Shown in pieces: positions 1 to 9,912 of a DNA stretch of 64,000 bases (position 1 is the stretch's first letter; every line of letters begins with the position of its first letter). The notes under the pieces were generated by a model. The model was not told the DNA's origin, did not search any database, and was given only the letters and a program-made list of their open reading frames with translations. This stretch comes from Stentor coeruleus. Taxonomy: Eukaryota > Ciliophora > Heterotrichea > Heterotrichida > Stentoridae. The stretch is taken from the NCBI GenBank assembly GCA_001970955.1, contig MPUH01000025.1:62001-126000 (forward strand). Reading direction: 5' to 3'. The translations under genes and the position numbers were made by a program.

Positions 1-242
1 CTGTTCTTGTTATGATATTTTGAATCTTACTTTTTCATATTAATTTTTCCTTGGAGAATTTTTTTAGTTTATTTTTAATTTCATAAAAGGAAAACTCCTA
101 ATCCTTAATTCTAAACATAAAAACCCTACTTTTTTATTTCATAATTATCAAAACCACTATAAAATTATCACATCCATTCATATAAACCTACTAAAAAATT
201 CTATTCAAAAACTTTATCTATAAACTCAATAAAAAATATAAA

Positions 243-2408
243 TTATGAATTCCCATCAAAAGCATAAACAAAAAAGCTTTTGGTAATAGGCTTAGCTTTA
301 ATCCACAAACTTGCACTAGATCTATCCCCAAAACTTTTAAGTATATTTTTAGTTTTCAAATCCCATACAACAACACATCCTCTTCCTACAGCAGCAACAA
401 TATACTCAAAATCCATAGTAATCGCCAAATTAAAAATAGGCCTTGTATCTTGAATAACATTTTCTTGTATAGCATTAATAATACTCCATACTCTAATAGT
501 CCCATCAAGGCTTCCTGATACAATTTTCAAGTCATCAATAGAAAAAGCTAAACATGTAACAGTCCCATTATGTTCTTTAAATTTAATAGCTTGATTTTTT
601 CTAGTCAAATTCCATAACCTTATTGTTTTATCAACAGATCCTGAAGCTATAAAAGTTGTATTACTAGTTAAAGCAAGTGCTGTAACTGGACCTTTATGTC
701 CTTTAAAAATAATATTTTCATTAACCCCATCACAATCATAAACATGGATAGTTTTATCTTCAGACCCTGAAACAAGTAAATTTCCATTGTCGCTTAGGGC
801 TAGGGATAATATAGGATCAGTATGGGTTTTATAATATGAAATAGGGGTTTTATTGAGAAGATTCCATGTTTGGACTGAAGCATCTTTAGACCCTGTAACT
901 AAATATTTCTGTCCATTTGTTATAAAAATACTAGAAATACTTGTTTTGTGTCCTTGAAGTACAGCTATAGATTTTCTTTCTTCTATATCCCATATATGGA
1001 TACTAAGATCAAAAGCTCCTGAAATCGCGTATTTGTTATCTGAAGTTAAACATATAGTCCATACAAAGTCTGTATGTCCAGACAAAGTTCCTATTTGTTT
1101 CCTATTATTCATATCCCAAATAAGTAATGTTTTATCCCTTGACCCTGAGATTATATATCGACTATCTGAAGTTATAGTCACTGCTGATATTGGAAGCTTA
1201 TGACCTTCAAATATAAACTCTTGAGCTTTTTTCTTCAAATTCCATATACGGATTGTATTATCAAGACCACCTGATATAAGAGTTTTAGAATCTTTAGTTA
1301 CAGCTAAACATGTAACTCCTGATGTATGACCTTTAAGAACATAACCTTGTGACCTTTCTGCTATACAATGTACTCTTATTGTTGTATCAAAAGATCCTGA
1401 TATGACTAAATCGTTGTCTTTTGTTATCAGAACTGCTTTTACTGGTTTGGAATGTGTCGCAAAAAAAGTTTCTAGTTTTTTCGACCTAAAATTCCATAGT
1501 TTGACCATATTATCATGGCTACCTGATACTATATAATGTAAATCTTCTGATACGTCAATACATAAGACTGAGAAATTGTGTGCTTGGATAACACATTCTT
1601 GCCATTTATAGGAAGTTTCTTCAGACTCAATTGATCTTGCCCCAGTATAACGGCTAATGTCCCATATACGAATTGTTTTATCTGATGAACCGGTTATAGC
1701 ATATTTATTGTCACTTGTAAGGACAATACATTTCACAGGCTGTGTATGACCTTTTAATACCATAATTTGAGTTTTTCTTTCAATAGACCATATCCTAATA
1801 GTACTATCATTAGAACATGAAAACACAAATTTACTATCATTAGTTACCGCAACACCTAATATCAAATCTCCATGCCCATCTAAAATCATATCACATTCAA
1901 TCTCAATACTTCTTTGCAATTGATCTATACTTAAAAACTCATAGTTTTTGACTTGTTTTTTTCTCTCCACAACAAAAGCTTGCTTGTAAAACCCTGATAT
2001 TTGGCTTCCTAAACTTACATCTTGAACATCTTCTAAGGAAAAAGTGTTATTAGTGATTTTTTCTATTACTTTTGCATCACAATCTTTAGTTAAAAGTCCA
2101 ATATAAAACCCTTTTATATCATCTAATGGCTTTATTGCTTTTTGTGTTAAAACATGAATTTCTTTAAGCAGAGTTTTTGATTGTCTGAGGATTTTTGATT
2201 TAGCTTTTTCAAGAATTTGAATCCTTAATTGGAGTTCTTTTTTATAAACGTGGTTTTGTGATGAGGATTTTGTGTTGAGTTTTTCTATATCGTGGGGTTC
2301 AGGAGTGATTATATGCAGGTCAAGATGAGTTTTGCATAGATATTTTATACACAGTCTACAGACCCATTCAGATTTTTTCTGGCATTCCCAACATGTTTGG
2401 CCTTTCAT
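243..2408 (-). CDS. B-box-like zinc finger, coiled-coil, multi-WD40 protein
   Basis: A 721-residue protein starting at ATG (CAT at 2406-2408) and ending in TAA. Residues about 6-35 carry C-x2-C, C-x2-C and C-x3-H spacings that resemble a B-box-type zinc site. A Lys/Glu-rich helical stretch (about 50-120) is a probable coiled coil. From about residue 175 to the end there are about 12 WD40 repeats, seen as recurring GH dipeptides and endings such as DKTIRIWD, DNTIRIWN and DGTIRVWS. One beta-propeller uses seven blades, so two stacked propellers are likely. Such proteins are usually scaffolds; the partner is not predictable. It is divergent from the transposase-like gene at 3454, which also begins with a Cys/His cluster and helical region. 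Family architecture is certain; function is not. Confidence 0.9.
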   Translation of the reverse strand: MKGQTCWECQKKSEWVCRLCIKYLCKTHLDLHIITPEPHDIEKLNTKSSSQNHVYKKELQLRIQILEKAKSKILRQSKTLLKEIHVLTQKAIKPLDDIKGFYIGLLTKDCDAKVIEKITNNTFSLEDVQDVSLGSQISGFYKQAFVVERKKQVKNYEFLSIDQLQRSIEIECDMILDGHGDLILGVAVTNDSKFVFSCSNDSTIRIWSIERKTQIMVLKGHTQPVKCIVLTSDNKYAITGSSDKTIRIWDISRYTGARSIESEETSYKWQECVIQAHNFSVLCIDVSEDLHYIVSGSHDNMVKLWNFRSKKLETFFATHSKPVKAVLITKDNDLVISGSFDTTIRVHCIAERSQGYVLKGHTSGVTCLAVTKDSKTLISGGLDNTIRIWNLKKKAQEFIFEGHKLPISAVTITSDSRYIISGSRDKTLLIWDMNNRKQIGTLSGHTDFVWTICLTSDNKYAISGAFDLSIHIWDIEERKSIAVLQGHKTSISSIFITNGQKYLVTGSKDASVQTWNLLNKTPISYYKTHTDPILSLALSDNGNLLVSGSEDKTIHVYDCDGVNENIIFKGHKGPVTALALTSNTTFIASGSVDKTIRLWNLTRKNQAIKFKEHNGTVTCLAFSIDDLKIVSGSLDGTIRVWSIINAIQENVIQDTRPIFNLAITMDFEYIVAAVGRGCVVVWDLKTKNILKSFGDRSSASLWIKAKPITKSFFVYAFDGNS

Positions 2409-3453
2409 ATTTATTAATAATCTAGTAAGGGGCCTTAAGTTAATATAAACAGTATTATCATATAAAAAGTATGCAGAACTTATTATTTAAGTACAACTTT
2501 GGATTTTTTTTATGAAGAATTTAGATTTGGAGTCTGAGTTTTGTCGCAGGAATCAACTGTTTTTTTGTTGTTGTTTTTTAGTCGAACACAAAGATGGAGA
2601 AAATTTATATGGAAGTTTTTTATAGATTTTTTAAATGGTAAAAAAGTTTGTTATTTTCAAGAGTATTTATGCTTTATAAGGCTTATAATATGTTGAGGTT
2701 TTGATGAGTATATTATTATTAGGATGCACTTTTGAATGTGAAATTCTTGCATTTTTATTCTCTAAACGACATTTTTTAAATAATTTTTCTCTTATGAAAT
2801 TATTGGATTAAGCTTTAATTGGAGCTTGTTGAAAAGGAGGGTTTGCATGTCAAAGCATTCAATCATGTTTTTAGACTGATTTTATTAAGAGGAATGTCTT
2901 TATGAAAATTATGCAGGAGGATTTGAATTAATGAGGAGAGATCAAGTTTTTGTTGCCTCTTTTCACTTGAAAATCAACAATTTTATGTAGTTTACCTAAA
3001 CTCGTAACTTATAATTTTATATTTTTTTCTGGTGAAAATCAATTGCTCCACCCAATATACGAAATATATAATTCTAAAACACCTATTACTATAAAATATT
3101 ATAAAAAAAGTTTCAAATTCATAAAAATTAAAATTTTGCAATTTAAGTCCATTATCAATCCCATAATCACTATGCAAATAAGCCCTTAAAAGACATAGAA
3201 ATCCACAAAACCCAACCTGCTAAAAAAAATTTTCAACAACAAAAAGATTTGAAAATATCCCAAATCTAACCCATCCATAAAAGTTAGTGTTCCTTAATCT
3301 TTTAAACCCTATCCATTATAACAAAACTATAAAATATATCACACCATCGAACTACCTTAATATTCTAATCACAATTCCATTCCATAAAAACCAAAAATTA
3401 ACTATAAAATTCTAGGCCCCCTATTCATATAAAAAATGTGGCATTAGAATCTA
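2409..3453. other. Intergenic region between divergent genes
   Basis: About 1 kb of AT-rich DNA between two divergently transcribed genes, so it should hold both promoters. Only short chance ORFs are present (the longest, about 61 codons on the minus strand near 2992-3177, is low-complexity Phe/Tyr/Ile-rich). I see no tRNA, no repeat and no decayed coding homology. Confidence 0.5.
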
Positions 3454-4608
3454 ATGGATTTACCTACCCTCTGTTGTTCACAACACAAAAGCGATATCGA
3501 AGCTTGTAACTCATGCTCAAACAGTCACGAACTAACCATCGGCCTTATAAACCTAAACAAAAAGCTTTTAGACCGTAAAAAATCTAGAGAACTGAAAATC
3601 GATAAACTTAAAGCTATAATCACTATAACCCAAAAAAAACTAACCCTTCTCTCAAACAATATGACTTTAACCGAAGATATAATTACCCCACAAAAAGGTA
3701 TTCCACTTTCTAACTTTTTTCAAACTTTAAGCCTTCCTCAAGATTTTTTTACAATTGTAACACGTGAAGATCTTACTATTGCTTTTATGGTACAAGCTGG
3801 ATTTCTATTACCTTATCAAGTATGTTCAAATTGTAATATTGATATACCAATAGCTTATTTTTCACATACTGGGTATGTGTATTATTGTTTTGATTGTAAA
3901 TCACGTAATAAGATTAAAAATACAACTTTATTTTATAATAGTCCTTTGACGTTAGAAAAAATCCTACTTTTTGTTTTTTTGTGGGTTTTAGGGATTAGAG
4001 ATATAGAAATTGCGAATCTTTTGGAGGTGACGAAAAATTATGTTTCGACTGTTACTAGGAAAATAAGACAAATGGTTGGAAAAAAATATTTGGAAACCCC
4101 CCCGCAATTTGGTGGAGTTGTTGAGTTAGACGAAATGGATTTTATTAAAAGGAAAATTGAAATCGGAAAATCAAAAGCAGTGAAAAAATGGGTTTTAGTT
4201 ATGACTGAGCGGGTAACCAAGCAGGTTTACATAGAATACATCCCTGAAAGAAAACGAGAAGTGATAGTCCCAATAATCCAAAAACTCTGTCTTCCAGGGA
4301 CAATTATCATAACAAAGCAATGGGCTGGGTACGGAAGATTAGAAGATCTCGGGTATTGCCACTATACCTACGAAAAATCTCAAGGTTTCTTAAACCCTGA
4401 AAATCCTCAAATCCACCATTCAAACGTAAAAAATTCATTTACATGGCTGAAATACCAAATCAAAACTAAAAACCGTAGTGGTAATTTTCTCCAAGAATAC
4501 ATCCTTGAATGGCTTTGGCGTAAAAGGGAACTAAACGAAAGCAAAGCTGATAATACCACAATCTCAATTTTCAAATCATTACTATTAATGTTAGCCAAAA
4601 CTAATTAG
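3454..4608 (+). CDS. IS1595/Merlin-type (ISXO2-like) transposase-derived protein, probably domesticated
   Basis: A 384-residue intact ORF. Residues 1-110 are a host-like extension: a CC-x2-H ... C-x2-C-x3-H cluster followed by a Lys/Leu-rich helical segment. Next comes a zinc ribbon with Cys124, Cys127, Cys145 and Cys148, as in the N-terminal domain of IS1595-group transposases, then a helix-turn-helix-like stretch. Residues about 215-375 match the ISXO2-like DDE domain: VELDEM carries the first catalytic Asp (Asp226). The second Asp, normally in a T/S-D-x-W context, is Lys288 (ITKQW). The third acidic residue, normally in an N-x-I-E-x-x-W context, is lost (N-V-K-N-S-F-T-W; Asn327/Ser328). 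No terminal inverted repeats were seen. Inference: a domesticated, catalytically inactive transposase retained for DNA binding. Merlin-superfamily transposons carry this domain. Confidence 0.8.
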   Translation: MDLPTLCCSQHKSDIEACNSCSNSHELTIGLINLNKKLLDRKKSRELKIDKLKAIITITQKKLTLLSNNMTLTEDIITPQKGIPLSNFFQTLSLPQDFFTIVTREDLTIAFMVQAGFLLPYQVCSNCNIDIPIAYFSHTGYVYYCFDCKSRNKIKNTTLFYNSPLTLEKILLFVFLWVLGIRDIEIANLLEVTKNYVSTVTRKIRQMVGKKYLETPPQFGGVVELDEMDFIKRKIEIGKSKAVKKWVLVMTERVTKQVYIEYIPERKREVIVPIIQKLCLPGTIIITKQWAGYGRLEDLGYCHYTYEKSQGFLNPENPQIHHSNVKNSFTWLKYQIKTKNRSGNFLQEYILEWLWRKRELNESKADNTTISIFKSLLLMLAKTN

Positions 4609-4712
4609 TAAAAAAATCCACTAATTTCTTAATCTTATCAAATTCTAATCTCCAAATCAAAATTATTATTAAATATAACCTATTAACGATTATATTGATA
4701 ATATTACAAATA

Positions 4713-5693
4713 ATGAAATATAAAAAAGCACCAGCTTGGAGTATCCCATCAGGTCGATCAGCTTCAAAACCAGCCTTATGTCCAGGTCCTGGGGCATATT
4801 CTCCATCAAGTTCTGTATCTCCAAATTCTCCATCCTTTACAATAGGTCGTTCTAAAAGATATGAAGCAACTTGTTCTGGGGTGATTGGCCCATCATCATA
4901 TACACCAATAAAGAAATTCTCAGTCAAAAGTGCGATTTTTGGCTCATCACCGAAAAACGGCCTAGAAATTTCTAATACAACTCCAGGGCCAGGACAATAT
5001 GAAATGAATACATCTTTAGATGGCCCGCAATTTAGTATTTGTGGAAGGGACAAGCATGATTATAGAAGTTCAACACCTGGTCCTGGGCAATACAATATCC
5101 CTAGAACCCATGGAGTCCCTTCATATATTTTTAGTAGAGAAAAACGTATTGCCAGGATGAACAACAAATCCCCAGGACCAGGGACATATGAAATCCCTAG
5201 AAGCTGTAGTTCAAAAGGGGTTATTTTTGACCGACAAGCTAAAAAGTCTAATAATATTACTGAAGTACCTGGCCCTGGAGCTTATGAAACGTCTATAAAA
5301 CCTGAAGCTGCGGCATATACAATTGTAGGGAAAAATTTACCTAAATCTAGAGATAATTCCCCAGGGCCTGCAGATTATGATTTACAACCTACGCAAACTT
5401 CTGGTAGTTTTAGTATTGGCAAATCAAAAAGGTTTTCTGATAAACCATTTACTATACCTGGACCTGGAGCTTATGAGAATGGGTTTAAAGTAAAAATCAA
5501 AACAACTGTGTTTGGGAAATCAAAAAGGCCACTTATTCAACCTTCGAACCCTGAAAACCCTGGACCTGGAAGATATAATTTACCTAATAAAAGTGTTGAA
5601 GGACCAGCGTATTCTATAAGAATACGGACGAATAAGCATAAATCAAATGAAATACCTGGACCAGGGGCTTATAATGTTGATTTAGTTTGTTAA
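4713..5693 (+). CDS. STPGR/SHIPPO-repeat protein (ODF3-like, axoneme-associated)
   Basis: A 326-residue protein. The first in-frame ATG is at 4713; the open frame just upstream has only a TTG. It has about ten repeats at roughly 30-35 residue spacing, each with a P-G-P-G-x-Y core (CPGPGAYSP, TPGPGQYEM, SPGPGTYEI, VPGPGAYET, IPGPGAYNV), some degenerate (IGPSSY, SPGPADY). Many repeats are followed by an F-x-I/F-G-[RK] segment. This is the sperm-tail PG-rich repeat family (ODF3/CIMAP type), whose members associate with axonemal or cortical microtubules, which fits a heavily ciliated cell. The gene lies 104 nt after the preceding stop and converges on the next gene with only 26 nt between stops. 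Confidence 0.9.
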   Translation: MKYKKAPAWSIPSGRSASKPALCPGPGAYSPSSSVSPNSPSFTIGRSKRYEATCSGVIGPSSYTPIKKFSVKSAIFGSSPKNGLEISNTTPGPGQYEMNTSLDGPQFSICGRDKHDYRSSTPGPGQYNIPRTHGVPSYIFSREKRIARMNNKSPGPGTYEIPRSCSSKGVIFDRQAKKSNNITEVPGPGAYETSIKPEAAAYTIVGKNLPKSRDNSPGPADYDLQPTQTSGSFSIGKSKRFSDKPFTIPGPGAYENGFKVKIKTTVFGKSKRPLIQPSNPENPGPGRYNLPNKSVEGPAYSIRIRTNKHKSNEIPGPGAYNVDLVC

Positions 5694-5719
5694 GGATATT
5701 TATTGTAGTTTTTTTTTTT

Positions 5720-8700
5720 TTATAAGTATTGAACAGAGTTTATATTTTTAGAAGAGAGATACTTACGGTAGTGTTGTTGGATTGTTATTATGGCTTGGAG
5801 GATTAAAAGGTAGATTCTACGGGTTGTATGCATACGGGTTAAGCTTTGGATTTTTGTTGCTGCGGCTCGAGCTTTTTTATTCTTAGATCGTTGTAAGAAT
5901 CCTCTAACACATGCTTGTATCATAATAATACTTCTAAAAAACTGTTTATATTTCCTATAGGGTTTAATTTTAACAAGTTCACTAGTCACCATAAACACAT
6001 CAGGTCTGATATTATCTTCAGTCTGTATAGCTAAATCTTTTACCTCTTTTTTTTCCACAAGCATTTCTGGGTCAAACTGTTGGGCAAAATCGCTTTTTAT
6101 AAATTTAATTTTTTCTAAATATCGTTTATATCTGAAATCCCTCCAAGCTTTTTGTATTTTAATCACAGAATTTTTAGTTTTTAAAAACTTTTTCTTTGTT
6201 AGCCACATTCTAACCCATTTTTGTATTCTAATTGCATTTATAATATATACAGAACCAGTAGTCGGTTTAGATGATACACTATTTTCATCTTCACTTTTAT
6301 ATAAAACATGCTTATAATCAGTATAAGCTTCAATTTTCTCATCGATTTTTTGTAAAGTTTGAGTGACAAAGACTAGTTTTTCAGGGTCCAAGTTAAGATT
6401 TTCTTTTTTTAAAGATGATTTTGATGAGGAATTCGATATAAAACTTGTATTTGTTCCATGAAGTTTTGCTTTTGATATATGAGAATTAGAGTCTGATGAA
6501 ATTATACTTCGAGATTGGTTTGAAGATGATAGATTTGGCGAGTTTATATCAGATTTATTAGAAAGTGAAGATTCTTTTTTTATAGGTTTGGGGGTTGATG
6601 ATACTGAAGGGGTTTTATGTGAGGATTTATTTGAGATTTTTGATGAGAGATTTTTATGAATATGAGAAATACTGGATTCTTTAGGGTCATTATTAAAAGG
6701 GATGCTTTTTCTTGATGAGTTTTTTGATATGGAGGATTTTTTAGAAAGATTGGATATGTGAGAGTTTAAAGATGAAAGAGAGTTTTCAACTTGGATTTTA
6801 GCACTTAGATTACTAATTTCAGTTTTTTCTCGAACACTTTTTGTTGTGCTGCTGTTTTTTATACTGTAGGTTTCTAAAACTGACCTTCCAGTTTGTGAGC
6901 TTATATCGCTGCTGTTTTCTATGTTTTTACCCTTTTTCTTTATAAAATATGAGCTGCCGATGCGGTTTTTGAGGTTGCTTTTGTGGCTGTTAGACCATGG
7001 AAATCCTCTTCGGTTATCAGATTTTTCTACATTTTTTCTAGACAATTTCTTACCAGATTTCATGCTTTCCGAACTATCTTCACTATAAAAATTGTTTTGA
7101 TCCTTAATTTCTTCATTATTAGATTTCAAAGATTTTAAATCACCCTTTTCACTAGGATTTATAGTTTTTTTATCAATGTCTTCTATATCAGATTGATATC
7201 CACTTCCAGCATCATCTGTATTCCTAGAGTTTTCTATATCGCTAGTTTCTGTATATTTTTTAATTTCCTGAATTTCATTATCTTTTTTTTTATTATCATT
7301 TTCCTCATCTTCATCATCTTCATCTTCATTTTCAGTATCATCTCCTTGTTTGCTATTATTTATTTCCCCACAGTTTTCAAAATCTTTCAGCAAATTTTCT
7401 GAGTCTTTCAGCATATCTTCTGAGTTTTTTAATATTTTTTGTGAGTTTTTCAGCATTGCAAGTGAGTTTTTTTCTCTAATCGCCACCATTGAAATAATTT
7501 CATTATTTATAGACCTTGACGAGCTTTCTGATATAGTCTGTGTTGATATTTCATTGTGTTTTTTAAAGTCAGGAGTTGATATTTTTATAGGATTTTCTAT
7601 ATTTTTTACTTGGTCTTGGGGTTTTAGAATAATTTTTTTGCTGTTTTCATGTTTAGAAACTGAAATTTGGGATTGCTTTGATGAAGAACTGTAAATAGAA
7701 TTCTTAGAGGGAGAACTGCTTTCTATGATTGACTTTAAAGATTGTTTTGATATATGGGCATGTGGGTCATCAGGTTTATCTTCACGTTTTCTATGGTTCC
7801 TATCTTTGTGTTGGCTAGTTTTTTTATGTTTTTTATGCTCTTTTTCTTCATATTCTTGACTTTTTTCTGATGGCGATTCTGAAGACTTAGATTTTCTCCT
7901 ATGTCGTCTATGGTTTTTCTTATAACTTTCACTATTTTCTGAGCTTCCACTACTATAAACCCTTCCTTTTTCCCCCCTATGTTTTCTTTTATATCTTATC
8001 TCATCCTCTTTTCGATCTTCTTTATTATCTCTGATTTTTTTCATTGACTTTCTTCTTTTATTATCTCTATAATTATCTTTATCTCTACGTTTCTCTCTTT
8101 GTTCATACCCCGAACTTCCTGATTCTAAATCTTTATCATATTTTTTTCTAAAATTTTTCTTCTTTTTATCTCTACTATAATCACTTTCATAAGAATCCAA
8201 TGAACTTTCTTCACTTATAGAACTATTACTCATCTTTTTTTCCTTATGTTTTTTTATAACCCTAAGCTCAGTAGCAGACCTATCTTCCTTTTTCCTTTCT
8301 ATTCTCTTCCTATTTTTTTTATCACTTGATTTTTCTTCAACATAATAATCATCATCCATATCATTTTCACTTTCATCTTTATTATACCTAATCTTCATCT
8401 CACTTTTTCTTATTTCCTCTTTAAACTTATCAAAAATCCTCTCCGATTCATTTTTTTGGTTTTTTTCTTGCATTTTCATATCACTAACTACTTTTCTCTC
8501 AGTATTTTTCCCAATAATACTCCTAGTCTTAAAAGCCATTTCCTCTTTAGCTAATTTCCTTATGCCGATTTTTTCAGGGGAGTCTAAAAAACTATAATCC
8601 AAATGGCGTGTTTTTTGTGTCACATTCCCTTTATACGGGCTTTTAAAAGAGTTTTTCAATGGGGATAAAGACTTATTCTGATTTTTCCAAGGGGTAGGAT

Positions 8701-9391
8701 CGAATTTGAATTTCTTAGACTCAGTCCCAAGCAAGTCAGTAATAAAATAATCTGTAGACCTCTGCCTAGCCTTAGCTTTATAACCATGAAAATCTTTCAT
8801 TGCATTTTCTAAGTTTTGAGTTAATTGATTCCCTCTACCTAAAGTATCTAAAGCTAAATTATACCCACGTTCAAAACATTGTACAGCTTTTAAAGGTAAT
8901 CCTAATATTTGATATTCAATCCCTGCAGAATTAAGAGCAACAATTAGATTTTTTGAATACTCATAACCACCTTTTAATAGGATTTTTATAGCAATCAATG
9001 CATGTTGAAGTGCTTTTTCATGTTGATTTATTTCAGATCTTATAGCGCATATATTTAGATGTGTTCCAGCTTTATTTTGATCATCATTTTGAAGATTGTC
9101 ACTAACTTCTAAAGCTAAGGTTAAGTAATGTAATGATTTTTCATAGTCTTTTATATGCTTATAGAGAATACCTAAATTGTTATATGTAACAGATTTTAGT
9201 TTGAGAATTGAGTTGGAAGAGTCAGGAGCTTTTAGCATTTCTAAGGATCGATGAAGAAGGCTTTTGGCTGCTGTGTAGTTTTTTGTATGTAATGATTCCA
9301 TTGCTGTTCTATTGAAACTTATGATTGAAGTTTCGAGTAATGTTGCTTTTTTGTTATGAGAATTGGGGTTTTGTAAGGGAAAAGATGCCAT
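5720..9391 (-). CDS. TPR and IQ-motif protein with long charged linker
   Basis: A 1,223-residue protein. Residues about 20-200 hold four to five TPR-like helical pairs (for example an SVTYNNLGILYKHIKDYEKS-type unit repeated at about 40-residue steps). Residues about 290-1000 are a low-complexity Lys/Arg/Glu/Ser linker with acidic runs. Residues about 1040-1215 carry several IQ motifs of I-Q-x3-R-x4-R type (IRIQKWVRMW, VIKIQKAWRDFRYKR, IIMIQACVRGFLQR, ATKIQSLTRMHTTRR, IITIQQHYRKYL), expected to bind calmodulin or related light chains. The TPR domain should bind protein partners. A cytoskeletal or cortical scaffold is plausible, since ciliates have many Ca-regulated cortical proteins, but that is inference. 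The start codon lies inside the left copy of an assembly duplication (9352-9410). Confidence 0.85.
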   Translation of the reverse strand: MASFPLQNPNSHNKKATLLETSIISFNRTAMESLHTKNYTAAKSLLHRSLEMLKAPDSSNSILKLKSVTYNNLGILYKHIKDYEKSLHYLTLALEVSDNLQNDDQNKAGTHLNICAIRSEINQHEKALQHALIAIKILLKGGYEYSKNLIVALNSAGIEYQILGLPLKAVQCFERGYNLALDTLGRGNQLTQNLENAMKDFHGYKAKARQRSTDYFITDLLGTESKKFKFDPTPWKNQNKSLSPLKNSFKSPYKGNVTQKTRHLDYSFLDSPEKIGIRKLAKEEMAFKTRSIIGKNTERKVVSDMKMQEKNQKNESERIFDKFKEEIRKSEMKIRYNKDESENDMDDDYYVEEKSSDKKNRKRIERKKEDRSATELRVIKKHKEKKMSNSSISEESSLDSYESDYSRDKKKKNFRKKYDKDLESGSSGYEQREKRRDKDNYRDNKRRKSMKKIRDNKEDRKEDEIRYKRKHRGEKGRVYSSGSSENSESYKKNHRRHRRKSKSSESPSEKSQEYEEKEHKKHKKTSQHKDRNHRKREDKPDDPHAHISKQSLKSIIESSSPSKNSIYSSSSKQSQISVSKHENSKKIILKPQDQVKNIENPIKISTPDFKKHNEISTQTISESSSRSINNEIISMVAIREKNSLAMLKNSQKILKNSEDMLKDSENLLKDFENCGEINNSKQGDDTENEDEDDEDEENDNKKKDNEIQEIKKYTETSDIENSRNTDDAGSGYQSDIEDIDKKTINPSEKGDLKSLKSNNEEIKDQNNFYSEDSSESMKSGKKLSRKNVEKSDNRRGFPWSNSHKSNLKNRIGSSYFIKKKGKNIENSSDISSQTGRSVLETYSIKNSSTTKSVREKTEISNLSAKIQVENSLSSLNSHISNLSKKSSISKNSSRKSIPFNNDPKESSISHIHKNLSSKISNKSSHKTPSVSSTPKPIKKESSLSNKSDINSPNLSSSNQSRSIISSDSNSHISKAKLHGTNTSFISNSSSKSSLKKENLNLDPEKLVFVTQTLQKIDEKIEAYTDYKHVLYKSEDENSVSSKPTTGSVYIINAIRIQKWVRMWLTKKKFLKTKNSVIKIQKAWRDFRYKRYLEKIKFIKSDFAQQFDPEMLVEKKEVKDLAIQTEDNIRPDVFMVTSELVKIKPYRKYKQFFRSIIMIQACVRGFLQRSKNKKARAAATKIQSLTRMHTTRRIYLLILQAIITIQQHYRKYLSSKNINSVQYL

Positions 9392-9470
9392 ATGTGGAGT
9401 TAAGGTTTATNTGTTATGAGAATTGGGGTTTTGTAAGGGAAAAGATGCCATATGTGGAGTTAAGGTTTAT
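9352..9470. repeat. Exact 59-bp direct duplication around a single N (assembly join)
   Basis: Bases 9352-9410 and 9412-9470 are identical, separated by an N at 9411. The left copy contains the start codon of the TPR/IQ gene. Exact identity with a one-N spacer is the signature of an unmerged contig overlap rather than a biological repeat. Confidence 0.9.
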
Positions 9471-9912
9471 GATTATATGATTTAAGGGATGAAAAATTTT
9501 TGAGGGAAGATTCTGTTGTGGATGAGGAGGTTTGTGTGAAAGGTAGTTATTTTACTAAACACATTTCTGTTAAAGAGTATTTTTACTTATAAGTCTAAGG
9601 TTTTATTCATAAATAATTATCTTCAAGTATCATTTTACTCTACTAAATTATCTTTAAAGTCACAACAAAATAAAACTTTTTAACATAAATCCTACTCTAT
9701 AAATCAGAAATCCTAATATAAATCAATTACAATTATTAATAAAAATCTAAATTTTCATATTAAATCTCATATAAACCATCCTCAAAAAAACTATACAATT
9801 TCTTCCACAATCTTAATCATCAAAAAAATACTCTTACATAAAAAAAATATCTTAATCTTCATTTAATCCAAAACTTATCCTCAAAAAAAGTATAATTTTA
9901 TTATCTATTCTT
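9471..9912. other. Intergenic, no gene seen
   Basis: AT-rich DNA between the upstream side of the TPR/IQ gene and the 3' end of the MYND gene, both on the minus strand. I see no further ORF, RNA gene or repeat here. Confidence 0.5.

Noticed and set aside
2992-3177. 61-codon minus-strand ORF
   Set aside because: Low-complexity Phe/Tyr/Ile composition in AT-rich DNA, no motif and no neighbour support.
4695-4712. Start of the STPGR gene at 4695
   Set aside because: That codon is TTG; the first ATG is at 4713 and gives a normal N-terminus.
4601-5053. 150-codon minus-strand ORF with PGPG motifs
   Set aside because: It is the antisense of the STPGR gene; palindromic Pro/Gly codons (GGN/CCN) create PGP-like motifs on the other strand.
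7193-7694. Plus-strand Phe/Ile/Ser-rich ORFs
   Set aside because: Antisense shadows of the Lys/Glu-rich linker of the TPR/IQ gene.
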